The notes beneath the pieces were generated by a model, which saw only the letters and a list, made by a program, of their open reading frames with translations, ran no database searches and was not told the DNA's origin. Positions 7,597 through 14,852 of a stretch of DNA of 64,000 nucleotides are shown piece by piece (position 1 is the stretch's first letter; every line of letters starts with the position of its first letter). Source of the DNA: Mesorhizobium sp. RMAD-H1. Its GTDB lineage: Bacteria > Pseudomonadota > Alphaproteobacteria > Rhizobiales > Rhizobiaceae. Position numbers and translations under genes: made by a program. The DNA lies in the NCBI RefSeq assembly GCF_014191375.1, contig NZ_JACHWN010000005.1, forward strand, positions 62,001-126,000. Direction: 5' to 3'.

Positions 7597-7621
7597 AACC
7601 CGCTCTGCGCGAGATCGTTCC
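7597..7621 (-). promoter_or_regulatory. EcfG-type promoter for udgX
   Basis: Minus strand GGAAC (7621-7617), 16-nt spacer, GGTT (7600-7597). Start expected near 7590, which leaves the TTG at 7561 as the first good start codon. Confidence 0.65.
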
Positions 7622-7697
7622 AAAGCCGGCGGCCGCGCCAACCCGTGACGCGGCCGCCAAACCGATCGTCCCTTCAACGAAGGGAATCGACGTGAGC

Positions 7698-8321
7698 TTA
7701 CTGTGCCGACGGGTTAGGTGTCGCCGGCGCCGGTGCGGCCGGGTTGCCTTCCTTGGTTCCGTCGGTCGTATTGCCCGGCATCGTCTCGTCCTGCTTGTTC
7801 CTGTTGGCCTTATCAGGATCGGCGATGCCGCCCGTATACATCTCGGACCGTTCGAAGGCCGGCGCGCGGTTCAATTCCTCCTTGCTCACGCCACTGGCCA
7901 CGAACCAGCGATCGCCATCGGCCTGGGTTGCAAGCTGAAGCCGGTCGAAACCAACCGCGACATCCTTCTCGCCAATGCCGAGGAAACCGCCGACACCGAT
8001 CACGGCCGCCTGGGCGACGCCGTTCTGGCCGATGACGATATCGTTGATATCGCCGATCCTGTTGGCCTCGTTGCCGGATCCGTCATAGACGGGTTGTCCG
8101 ATCACACCGGAGGCGAGCACCTTGCCGTCAACCGCACTGAAATTCTGATCAGCGGGGACTTTCGGCGTGACCTCCGGCGGATACTGGAAGACCGTGCTGG
8201 TCTGTGCCGGCGGTTCGGGTTGCGCCTGCGGCGTCGTCTGATTGGTGTCGGTCGACTGGGCAAACGACACCGTCGACAGCATGGCTATTGCCGCTGCACT
8301 TCCTAAAAGTCGTTTAAGCAT
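7698..8321 (-). CDS. Exported PRC-barrel domain protein
   Basis: Encodes 207 residues. Signal peptide MLKRLLGSAAAIAMLSTVSFA is followed by a Pro/Gln/Thr-rich linker and a PRC-barrel domain (ASGVIGQPVYDGSGNEANRI, then GDINDIVIGQNG and IGVGGFLGIGEKDVAVGF). The tail is Pro/Ala/Asn-rich and disordered. PRC-barrel proteins of this type are periplasmic or envelope proteins common in rhizobial stress regulons; the ligand is unknown. Start at 8321 follows AAGGAGA. Single-gene unit, divergent from the gene at 8546. Confidence 0.9.
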   Translation of the reverse strand: MLKRLLGSAAAIAMLSTVSFAQSTDTNQTTPQAQPEPPAQTSTVFQYPPEVTPKVPADQNFSAVDGKVLASGVIGQPVYDGSGNEANRIGDINDIVIGQNGVAQAAVIGVGGFLGIGEKDVAVGFDRLQLATQADGDRWFVASGVSKEELNRAPAFERSEMYTGGIADPDKANRNKQDETMPGNTTDGTKEGNPAAPAPATPNPSAQ

Positions 8322-8379
8322 GGCAAGTCTCCTTTCTATCGGTCTTTCCAACCGAAGCCTTCGCTCCATCAGCCTTGGT

Positions 8380-8405
8380 AACGAAACAGGCCAGTCAATC
8401 GTTCC
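8380..8405 (-). promoter_or_regulatory. EcfG-type promoter for the PRC-barrel gene
   Basis: Minus strand GGAAC (8405-8401), 17-nt spacer, CGTT (8383-8380). Exact match, about 60 nt upstream of the ATG at 8321. Confidence 0.75.
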
Positions 8406-8439
8406 CGAAATATTCCCCCGGCATTCGGATGAAATAACC

Positions 8440-8464
8440 GGAACTTTGCCAGATGCCGGGGGTT
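8440..8464 (+). promoter_or_regulatory. EcfG-type promoter for the gene at 8546
   Basis: GGAAC (8440-8444), 16-nt spacer, GGTT (8461-8464). Divergent partner of 8380-8405; leader of about 75 nt. Confidence 0.65.
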
Positions 8465-8545
8465 AGACAGCCGTCACAACGAGGTCAGAAAAGCAGGGCC
8501 GGCGCCGATTGCCAGCAAGCAGCGGGCTGCCCGTGAGGAGCCATC

Positions 8546-8743
8546 ATGGACGCGGAAAAATGGAATAGGAAAAAGCTCGAAGAGCTGAACGACATGTCGC
8601 GGCAGCAGACGGAAATCTATCTGCGCCGCTCCTCGATCGGATTTCTGGAATGCGCAATCAACCTCATGGCCACGCATATGCCGCTCAAAGACGTCGCCGA
8701 AATATTGGAAGCCGAGGCCAGATCGATCAAGGAACTGGGCTAG
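8546..8743 (+). CDS. Small hypothetical helical protein, 65 residues
   Basis: Encodes 65 residues, nearly all helical by eye: EKWNRKKLEELNDMSRQQTE, then a hydrophobic middle (SIGFLECAINLMATHMP) and LKDVAEILEAEARSIKEL. No signal peptide. GAGGAG upstream of the ATG at good spacing fixes the start. Own stress-type promoter. No family recognised; the single hydrophobic face suggests a dimer or a partner protein. Confidence 0.65.
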   Translation: MDAEKWNRKKLEELNDMSRQQTEIYLRRSSIGFLECAINLMATHMPLKDVAEILEAEARSIKELG

Positions 8744-9193
<450 letters not shown>

Positions 9194-9220
9194 TCATCCA
9201 CATCGAAACCGGAGCCGGCT

Positions 9221-10660
9221 TTAGCCGGCTACCGTATACGCATCGTCCTCGATGCGCGGGCAATCCGGTATCGTTTTGGAGAACCCGCAAGGCGCCTTTC
9301 TCAGCGCTTCAAGGAACGTGGTCTGCCACCAGCGCGCATCCGTGCGCCTGATGCGCTCCAACAGCCGCTGGTGGCGTTCTCTCCGCTCCTGCAGCGGCAT
9401 GGTGGCCGCCCGCTTCATCGCAGCCGCGATCTCGCCCGCATCATAAGGATTGACAATGAGCGCTTCGCGAAGCTGCTCGGCGGCACCGGCAAATTTCGAC
9501 AGGACCAGCACACCGGGATCGCCCGGGTGCTGAGCGGCTACATATTCCTTCGCCACGAGATTCATGCCGTCGCGCAGGGGCGTGATCAGCCCGATGCGGC
9601 TGGCGCGGAAAAGACAGGCGAGCTTGTCGCGCGGGATACTGCGATTGATATACTGGACCGGCGACCAGTTGAACTCGGCATATTTTCCGTTGACCGCACC
9701 CGCCAATTGCTCGAGCTCGGCCTTGATCTCGGTATAGGCCGGAACGTCCTCACGTGATGGGGAAGCGATCTGCAGATATTCGGCACATCCCCGATATTCG
9801 GGATAGGTATTCAGGAATTCCAGGAAGGCCCTGGTGCGATCGGGAAGCCCTTTCGAATAATCGAGCCGATCGGCCGAGATCATCTGGATGCGCCCCAGCA
9901 CATCGCGCCGCATCCGCTCCAGCTCCACCGCGTCGTCTACCTTCTCCGCCATTTCAGCGAATTGCGCCACGTCGATGCCGATGGGGAATGCGCCGATCCG
10001 GATGGTGCGGCCGGACGCCCTGATGAGATCGTCGGAGATGAACTCCACATCCGAATTTTCCACGAGATAGAAGCGGAAATTTTCCAGGTCCCTGCTCGTC
10101 TGAAAGCCGATCAGATCGAAGTCCAGAAGGCAGTTGCGCAGCCATTCATGCCGCGGCACGGCCGAGAAGATTTCGGCGGACGGAAAAGGGATATGCAGAA
10201 AAAACCCCATCTTGTGGTTGCTTCCAAGCTTGCGTAGTTCGCGGGCAACGCCGATCAGGTGATAATCGTGAACCCAGATGAGATCGTCCTTCTTCAGCTC
10301 GGGAAAGGCGATCCGGGCGAACCGCCTGTTGACGGCCGCATAGGCCTGCGCGAAATCCTCGTTGAACTCTATGAGGTCGAGACGGTAGTGGAACGAAGGC
10401 CACAGCACCCTGTTGGAAAAGCCGAGATAATAGTTCTCATGTTCCTCTTGCGTCAGCGAAAAGGTAAGCGTCGTTACCGTTTTGTGATCCCTGCGGCGGG
10501 CCGCCGGATATTCATCGTCGCTGCTGACGCAGCCGTTCCAGCCCACCCATAGACCTCCGCCCCGCCTCAGCGCATCGGCTATGCCGACTGCCAATCCACC
10601 GATCTGCGTTTTCTCGCCGATTTCGGCGACACGATTCGATATGATGACCAGACGCTCCAC
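9221..10660 (-). CDS. otsA: Trehalose-6-phosphate synthase (UDP-forming)
   Basis: Transfers glucose from UDP-glucose to glucose-6-phosphate, giving trehalose-6-phosphate, in the cytoplasm. Encodes 479 residues, the usual length of GT20 OtsA. Seen: GGLAVG near 22-27 (UDP-glucose loop), WVHDYHL near 133, GFFLHIPFPSAEIF near 155, SADRLDYSKGLPDR (donor-binding Arg and Lys) and TPLRDGMNLVAKEYVAAQ. GTG start at 10660 with AGGTG upstream. No trehalose-phosphatase (otsB) is adjacent. A near-consensus stress promoter lies upstream; trehalose synthesis under EcfG control is well established in rhizobia and relatives. Confidence 0.95.
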   Translation of the reverse strand: MERLVIISNRVAEIGEKTQIGGLAVGIADALRRGGGLWVGWNGCVSSDDEYPAARRRDHKTVTTLTFSLTQEEHENYYLGFSNRVLWPSFHYRLDLIEFNEDFAQAYAAVNRRFARIAFPELKKDDLIWVHDYHLIGVARELRKLGSNHKMGFFLHIPFPSAEIFSAVPRHEWLRNCLLDFDLIGFQTSRDLENFRFYLVENSDVEFISDDLIRASGRTIRIGAFPIGIDVAQFAEMAEKVDDAVELERMRRDVLGRIQMISADRLDYSKGLPDRTRAFLEFLNTYPEYRGCAEYLQIASPSREDVPAYTEIKAELEQLAGAVNGKYAEFNWSPVQYINRSIPRDKLACLFRASRIGLITPLRDGMNLVAKEYVAAQHPGDPGVLVLSKFAGAAEQLREALIVNPYDAGEIAAAMKRAATMPLQERRERHQRLLERIRRTDARWWQTTFLEALRKAPCGFSKTIPDCPRIEDDAYTVAG

Positions 10661-10695
10661 GACACCTGCTTTCGAATGAACCCTCGGGGTTCATT

Positions 10696-10720
10696 AACTC
10701 TTGCGGGCCGAAGCAGTTCC
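10696..10720 (-). promoter_or_regulatory. EcfG-type promoter for otsA
   Basis: Minus strand GGAAC (10720-10716), 16-nt spacer, AGTT (10699-10696). The first -10 base differs from consensus, but the GTT core is kept. About 35 nt upstream of the GTG. Confidence 0.6.
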
Positions 10721-10778
10721 GGAAGAAAGAAGAAAAACATGCAGCTCGCGGGACGATCCCGTGCACCGCGGGGCACCC

Positions 10779-11507
10779 TCAACGGGCGCCGAGGACCATC
10801 TCGCGCAACCAGCGCAGAAGCAGAAAATCATAGGCCTGCTGGCATTCGCGGGTGTTCAAGGCGTGATCGGCGCCCTCGATCACACGGGAGGTGAGCGAAC
10901 GGGCGTAGAGAAAGGCCGCGCGATAGCTGGCGATGACAGTGAAGGGAATGATCTCGTCATTCTCGGACGAGACGATCAGGACATCGCCCTTAAACGAGCG
11001 ACAGTTGCGCAGCGCCCTGTTTTCCTCGGCCGGGATGATCGACGAGCGGTAACGGGCGAGATCCTCCCGATCCAGAGCCGCCTTGGGGACATCCCAGTTC
11101 TGGTCCCTGTAAAGAGCCGGCGCCCGCAGGGCCAGCCAGCGGACCGGTCGCTGCGAGGTCAGGATGGAGGCCAGATAGCCGCCATAGCTGCTGCCGACGA
11201 CGGCGATCGAATCCGGATCGACGGAGGGATGCGACGCCAGCACGTCGTAGGCGGCAAGGACATCGCCGAGATTGTCGCCCCTCGTCACCGACGGCAACTG
11301 CGAGCGCGTCCCGGCATGGCCGCGCATGTCGAAGGTGAAGCAGATGCAGCCGAGAGCAGCTATATCCTGCGCGCGCTCCATGTCGCGCTCCTGGCTGCCG
11401 GCCCAGCCGTGCAGGAAAAGAATGCCGGGTGTTCCCGTCTTCGGCAGGGCAAAGGTGCCGAGAATCTCCTCATGATTCACTCCTATCGAGACCTGTCTGC
11501 TAAACAT
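10779..11507 (-). CDS. Alpha/beta hydrolase
   Basis: Encodes 242 residues. It has the oxyanion segment LHGWAGSQ (32-39), nucleophile elbow GSSYGG with Ser107, acid Asp184 in SENDEIIP and His215 in GADHAL, a complete Ser-Asp-His triad. Likely a cytoplasmic esterase, thioesterase or acyl-peptidase-like enzyme; no signal peptide. Its ATG overlaps the stop of the DUF3182 gene, so the two are translationally coupled and probably act together. Confidence 0.85.
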   Translation of the reverse strand: MFSRQVSIGVNHEEILGTFALPKTGTPGILFLHGWAGSQERDMERAQDIAALGCICFTFDMRGHAGTRSQLPSVTRGDNLGDVLAAYDVLASHPSVDPDSIAVVGSSYGGYLASILTSQRPVRWLALRAPALYRDQNWDVPKAALDREDLARYRSSIIPAEENRALRNCRSFKGDVLIVSSENDEIIPFTVIASYRAAFLYARSLTSRVIEGADHALNTRECQQAYDFLLLRWLREMVLGAR

Positions 11508-12591
11508 GATATCGTGCCTCCAATCTTGCGTATTTCGTCATTGGTCCTTCCTGTGGATCCTCCCCTGCAAAGCAAACCAGATCGGCCCGGGTGGCGGGCT
11601 CCGTGCGGCCGAACACCTCGTATGACGCGGCCTCGACAGCGGCGAGCGACGGCTTCTCCTTGAAAGCCTCGAGGGCGAGAAGCTCGGCACTGCTGGCGCC
11701 TCCCAGCCGCCAGGACTGTTCCAGCACACCGATCTTCCGCTTGCCCCGGCTATCCGTCCCGACGAGGACGTCATAGTTCTTCCGCGAGGCGACCAGCTTC
11801 AGGACATCGTGCGCGAGGTCGTCATAGAGCTTCCCGGCCAGGACGATGCGCGTCGCCGCCGCATCCTTTAGCCAGCCCGTCAAAGCGGACCAGCCGCCGC
11901 GTACGGCGCAGAAGCGCGTCCCGCCATAGGCCGGCTGGTTATGGTTGTTGGTGGTCATCCTCTGGGTACCGAAATAGGAAATGCAGATATCGTCGAGGAT
12001 CACCTGACCGACGCTGTAGGTCATGGCCTCCTCCATGTCTTCCTCCACGACGTAACCTCCCGCCAGGCTCGCCGGCTCCAGAAGATCGAGGAAGCCATAG
12101 AGGGCCATCCTGTCGGCGATCACCATCTGGCCACGGCCTCCGTCGGCGAGCGCCGACTTGACCCGGATGCGGCCCTTCGCCAGCAGATCCTCGGCGGCGC
12201 GGATCAGGTCCTTCGTGGTGAAGACCGAGAAGCCCTCCAGCACAATTTTTTCCAGCTGTGCGCCCAATCCGTGCTGCCAGTTCGCCGGTGCATGGGCAGC
12301 GTCCGCCACCAGCGGATGGGAGATGACTTTCGTCGCCATGAAAGCATTCGGCACGATGCCGCCGAAGAGATCATGACAATTGAAAGCGGCCCGGTCGCCA
12401 ATACCGTCTTCCAGCGCTATCGTTTCGAGCGGGACGTAGTAGCAGTCGGCCATCGTCCCGAACGCAGCAGGCAGCGCTGCCTCCAGAAAGGTGCAGCCCT
12501 TCAACTCTGCGATCTTGCGGCCGAGACTGGCCAATGTGGCAAGCTTGTGGGACGGGTGATCGCCCGCATAAGCAAGAACGACGTTTCTCAT
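11500..12591 (-). CDS. DUF3182 family protein, ATP-grasp-like
   Basis: Encodes 363 residues. It opens with VVLAYAGDHPSHKLATLASLG, then shows FFxT-like segments FSVFTTKDLIRAAEDLLAKG, RIRVKSALADGGRGQMVI and YVVEEDMEEAMTYSVGQVIL. The Lys-then-Gly-rich-loop-then-EED order looks like an ATP-grasp ligase fold, which I infer rather than know for this family. If so it would ligate a carboxylate to an amine. First gene of the pair with the hydrolase. A degenerate stress-type promoter (GGAAC at 12658-12654, then 16 nt, GCTT) is the only candidate seen. Confidence 0.8.
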   Translation of the reverse strand: MRNVVLAYAGDHPSHKLATLASLGRKIAELKGCTFLEAALPAAFGTMADCYYVPLETIALEDGIGDRAAFNCHDLFGGIVPNAFMATKVISHPLVADAAHAPANWQHGLGAQLEKIVLEGFSVFTTKDLIRAAEDLLAKGRIRVKSALADGGRGQMVIADRMALYGFLDLLEPASLAGGYVVEEDMEEAMTYSVGQVILDDICISYFGTQRMTTNNHNQPAYGGTRFCAVRGGWSALTGWLKDAAATRIVLAGKLYDDLAHDVLKLVASRKNYDVLVGTDSRGKRKIGVLEQSWRLGGASSAELLALEAFKEKPSLAAVEAASYEVFGRTEPATRADLVCFAGEDPQEGPMTKYARLEARYHV

Positions 12592-12703
12592 GGCAACTCC
12601 ATGGATCGAGCCTGTCGCTAACCGTCAAATCACAAGCCGGTTGCGGGATGTTTGTTCCCACGGTCCCGTTGCGGCGCGTCCGCCCGATGAATTTGCCGAC
12701 AGA

Positions 12704-12729
12704 GGAACGCTTCGCGGGGACGAGGCGTT
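12704..12729 (+). promoter_or_regulatory. EcfG-type promoter for the lipoprotein gene
   Basis: GGAAC (12704-12708), 17-nt spacer, CGTT (12726-12729). Exact match; start expected near 12736, ATG at 12773. Confidence 0.75.
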
Positions 12730-12772
12730 AGGAATGGCAGAACAGGCCCTTGCACTTCGCCGGGAGATGGAC

Positions 12773-12979
12773 ATGAAGCCGACCACCGTTGCCGTTCTTA
12801 CCCTCTTGCTCGCCCTTGCCGCCTGCAACAACGAGGAACAGGACCGCACAATGGACAATACGACGGAGCCCGATCCCAAGGTACGGACCGACAAGACCCC
12901 GGATACGGGAACAGGCGGGCCTGTGCCGGAGACGCCCACGGACGACGATCAGCAGAAGATGCGCAGTCCGTCCGACTGA
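12773..12979 (+). CDS. Small lipoprotein, 68 residues
   Basis: Encodes 68 residues. The signal sequence MKPTTVAVLTLLLALAAC ends in a lipobox (LALA-C), so the mature protein starts at a lipidated Cys and has 51 residues, acidic and Thr/Pro/Asp-rich, low complexity. Envelope location is expected. CGGGAGA before the ATG. It resembles entericidin-like or small rhizobial stress lipoproteins only in layout. Own exact stress promoter. No defined function. Confidence 0.75.
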   Translation: MKPTTVAVLTLLLALAACNNEEQDRTMDNTTEPDPKVRTDKTPDTGTGGPVPETPTDDDQQKMRSPSD

Positions 12980-13025
12980 TATTGTTTCGCCGGATCTGCT
13001 CCGGCTACAAAAAAGCCGCCGAGGC

Positions 13026-13050
13026 GGAACCTAGAACCTTCGGTGACGTT
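13026..13050 (+). promoter_or_regulatory. EcfG-type promoter for the sigma factor gene (autoregulation)
   Basis: GGAAC (13026-13030), 16-nt spacer, CGTT (13047-13050). Exact match, 47 nt before the ATG at 13097, implying that this sigma factor or a paralogue activates its own gene. Confidence 0.75.
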
Positions 13051-13096
13051 TCCCCCCGATCAAAAATAAATTCTCTTGATCTTACAGGAGCGTCCA

Positions 13097-13654
13097 ATGC
13101 AAGCCGTCAGTGAGCGCCAGCCGGATCATGTTGTAAACGATTTAAAAGATCAGATGGCGTCTATCCTGCCTGCGCTGAGAGCTTTTTCCCGCACGTTCTT
13201 CAAAAATCCTGACGACGCCGACGATCTAGTTCAAGAAACACTTAGAAAAGCTTTGGGAAGTCTTCATCAGTTTACTCCAGGAACAAGCATGAAATCATGG
13301 TTGTTCACTATAATGCGCAATACTTACAATACAGCAGTGAGACTAAAGCTAAGAGAGGTGACCGGATCAGAGCGCTGTATTTCCGAAAACTGCAGTACAA
13401 GCGCAAATCAGGAATGGGTGTCGCGTGCCAGGGAATTGCAGGATGCGCTGCACGAAATCCATCCGGAGATGCGCGAGGTGATCATCCTGGTTTCCGTCAT
13501 GGGGAGCAGCTATGAGGAAGCTGCCGAAATCTGCGGCTGTGCGATCGGAACCATCAAGAGCCGATTGAACCGTGGAAAAGCCCAGCTTCTCGAAAAGCTC
13601 GGGGAGGAGAACCGCCATTCCGTGCTGGAGACGCCGCAGCAGGGAAGGTTCTGA
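13097..13654 (+). CDS. ecfG: ECF sigma factor, EcfG (general stress) class
   Basis: Directs RNA polymerase to stress promoters. Encodes 185 residues. Sigma-2 has LRAFSRTFFKNPDDADDLVQ and the region 2.4-like MKSWLFTIMRNTYN; sigma-4 has MGSSYEEAAEICGCAIGTIK followed by SRLNRG. The SYEEAAEICGC-GTIKSR segment is characteristic of EcfG (ECF15). AGGAG precedes the ATG at 13097. In alphaproteobacteria EcfG is held by NepR, which is sequestered by phosphorylated PhyR; neither phyR nor a HWE kinase is in the window. The 5' half is clearly AT-richer than its neighbours (43% GC over 13141-13320 by hand count), and it is not in the usual nepR-ecfG operon, so it may be a secondary, acquired copy. Confidence 0.9.
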   Translation: MQAVSERQPDHVVNDLKDQMASILPALRAFSRTFFKNPDDADDLVQETLRKALGSLHQFTPGTSMKSWLFTIMRNTYNTAVRLKLREVTGSERCISENCSTSANQEWVSRARELQDALHEIHPEMREVIILVSVMGSSYEEAAEICGCAIGTIKSRLNRGKAQLLEKLGEENRHSVLETPQQGRF

Positions 13655-13670
13655 AGGAAGCGGCCTCTGC

Positions 13671-13874
13671 TTACTTCCTCTCTTTATCGTCTCCTTTCTC
13701 TTTCTGCTTTTCGAGCTGCCGAACCAGCTGGAACTGCAACTGTTCCCATAAACGCCGGGTTTCGGCGGGCACCGGAATTGCGTCAATATACTCGCCGAAG
13801 CGGCGCAGCTCCTCATCGAGCTCGTTGAACGACGTTGCGCCCTCGCCGTCGGTTTTTTGTTCTTTTTGCTTCAT
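13671..13874 (-). CDS. Candidate NepR-like anti-sigma factor
   Basis: Encodes 67 residues, very charged, no membrane segment. The core FNELDEELRRFGEYIDAIPV followed by PAETRRLWEQLQ fits the NepR layout: an LR pair, nine residues, P-[IV]-P, five residues, then L-x3-L. NepR binds and inhibits EcfG-type sigma factors. The gene is tail to tail with the sigma gene, only 16 nt between stops, and has its own stress-type promoter, as expected for negative feedback. Start at 13874 follows AGGGAG; an ATG at 13940 is in frame but lies upstream of the promoter. Assignment rests on a short remembered pattern, so it is a hypothesis. The Lys/Glu-rich tail is longer than in typical NepR. Confidence 0.55.
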   Translation of the reverse strand: MKQKEQKTDGEGATSFNELDEELRRFGEYIDAIPVPAETRRLWEQLQFQLVRQLEKQKEKGDDKERK

Positions 13875-14011
13875 GCGACGCGCTCCCTTTCCATCAACGC
13901 CCCTTCCAACAAATCCGGGATTGGCATGTTCCTGAAACATTCCGCGGCATGCGCAATAATGGCATGCGCATCGAACAAGCCCTCGGGCCTGCGCTCAGCC
14001 AGCAAGGTCAT
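13871..14011 (-). CDS. Possible small gene overlapping the NepR-like start
   Basis: A 46-residue frame (MTLLAERRPEGLFDAHAIIA, then HAAECFRNMPIPDLLEGALM) with GGGGGA nine bases before its ATG and an ATGA overlap with the NepR-like gene. It could be a coupled upstream gene, but the NepR-like promoter lies inside it and no family is recognised. It may be chance. Confidence 0.25.
   Translation of the reverse strand: MTLLAERRPEGLFDAHAIIAHAAECFRNMPIPDLLEGALMERERVA
13908..13932 (-). promoter_or_regulatory. EcfG-type promoter for the NepR-like gene
   Basis: Minus strand GGAAC (13932-13928), 16-nt spacer, TGTT (13911-13908), about 34 nt before the ATG at 13874. Confidence 0.65.
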
Positions 14012-14103
14012 ATGGATCATTCCCCCGAAGCCCGTAGAAGCATAACGCCTACGGCTTTCCAATTTGCAAACACCACAGGCTGCCGGATCGCGTGTCGCCC
14101 ACA

Positions 14104-14128
14104 GGAACAATCCCCGGATGAAACGGTT
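14104..14128 (+). promoter_or_regulatory. EcfG-type promoter for the 14168-14852 operon
   Basis: GGAAC (14104-14108), 16-nt spacer, GGTT (14125-14128); start expected near 14135, then GTG at 14168. Confidence 0.65.
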
Positions 14129-14167
14129 AGTCGTCCACGTACAAATGGATTGAGGAGCTACAGGATC

Positions 14168-14332
14168 GTGACCCAACTCGAAGCTTTTCTGTATGTGATG
14201 GGGATCGGGCTGGCTATATGCGCATTTCTGGGGGTCGGCATCCTCGTCCTTTACCTGAATTCACCGGACAAACCGAAAGTGCAGGCCGTCCCGCCGAAGG
14301 GCGAGCGCAGGCCGGCGGAAGTTTCAGCATAG
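14168..14332 (+). CDS. Small single-pass membrane protein, 54 residues
   Basis: GTG start with GGAG about 10 nt upstream. One transmembrane helix (residues 5-30, EAFLYVMGIGLAICAFLGVG then ILVLYL) and a short Pro/Lys-rich tail. It ends 10 nt before the DUF892 gene, with which it should share the stress promoter. Function unknown. Confidence 0.6.
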   Translation: MTQLEAFLYVMGIGLAICAFLGVGILVLYLNSPDKPKVQAVPPKGERRPAEVSA

Positions 14333-14342
14333 GAGCCGAGCG

Positions 14343-14852
14343 ATGGCACGTTCCGACATTCTGATCAATTACTGGCTCCGGGATGCACATGCGATGGAGG
14401 AACAGGCCATCACGATGCTGAACGGCCAATTGCTGCGGCTGGAAAACTATCCCGAACTGAGTTCGCGGATCAAAGACCATGTCGAGGAGACGAAAAGGCA
14501 CGCCGAGCTCATTCGCGGCTGCCTGGAACGGCGCGGAGCAGGGCCTTCGACGGTCAAGGACACGACCGGCAAGCTTATGGCCATGGCGCAATCCCTGGGC
14601 GGCATATGGGTGAACGACGAGGTGGTGAAGGGCTCGCTCGCCAGCTACACCTTCGAGCAGATGGAGATCGCCAGCTACCGCATATTGATTGCGGCGACGG
14701 ATTACGTCGGCGACCTCGCCACCAGAAAGATCTGCGAAGAGATCCTCAAAGAGGAAGAAGCCATGGCCGGATGGCTGGCCGAGAATTTCTCCCCGACCGT
14801 CAAGCAGTTTCTCCAGCGAGATCAGGTGGCGTCGGAAGAAGCCAAGCGCTAG
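14343..14852 (+). CDS. Ferritin-like DUF892 (YciE-type) protein
   Basis: Encodes 169 residues forming a four-helix bundle: WLRDAHAMEEQAITMLNGQL, HVEETKRHAELIRGCLERRG, SYTFEQMEIASYRILIAATD and KICEEILKEEEAMAGWLAEN. Glu/His pairs (EETKRH, EQMEIASY) sit where a di-iron site is expected. DUF892 proteins are stress-induced in many bacteria and thought to protect against oxidative or osmotic stress; the chemistry is unproven. Start has AGGAG at good spacing. Second gene of the 14168 unit; its stop overlaps the convergent DUF2189 gene by 4 nt. Confidence 0.9.
   Translation: MARSDILINYWLRDAHAMEEQAITMLNGQLLRLENYPELSSRIKDHVEETKRHAELIRGCLERRGAGPSTVKDTTGKLMAMAQSLGGIWVNDEVVKGSLASYTFEQMEIASYRILIAATDYVGDLATRKICEEILKEEEAMAGWLAENFSPTVKQFLQRDQVASEEAKR

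Noticed and set aside
12634-12658. EcfG-like promoter for the DUF3182 gene
   Set aside because: GGAAC is present but the -10 reads GCTT at N16, losing the GTT core; kept only as a weak candidate in the gene entry.
12989-13005. Hairpin with core CGGATCTGCTCCG, also seen at 45289-45303
   Set aside because: A shared 13-mer is expected by chance in a 64 kb window; no T-run follows either copy.
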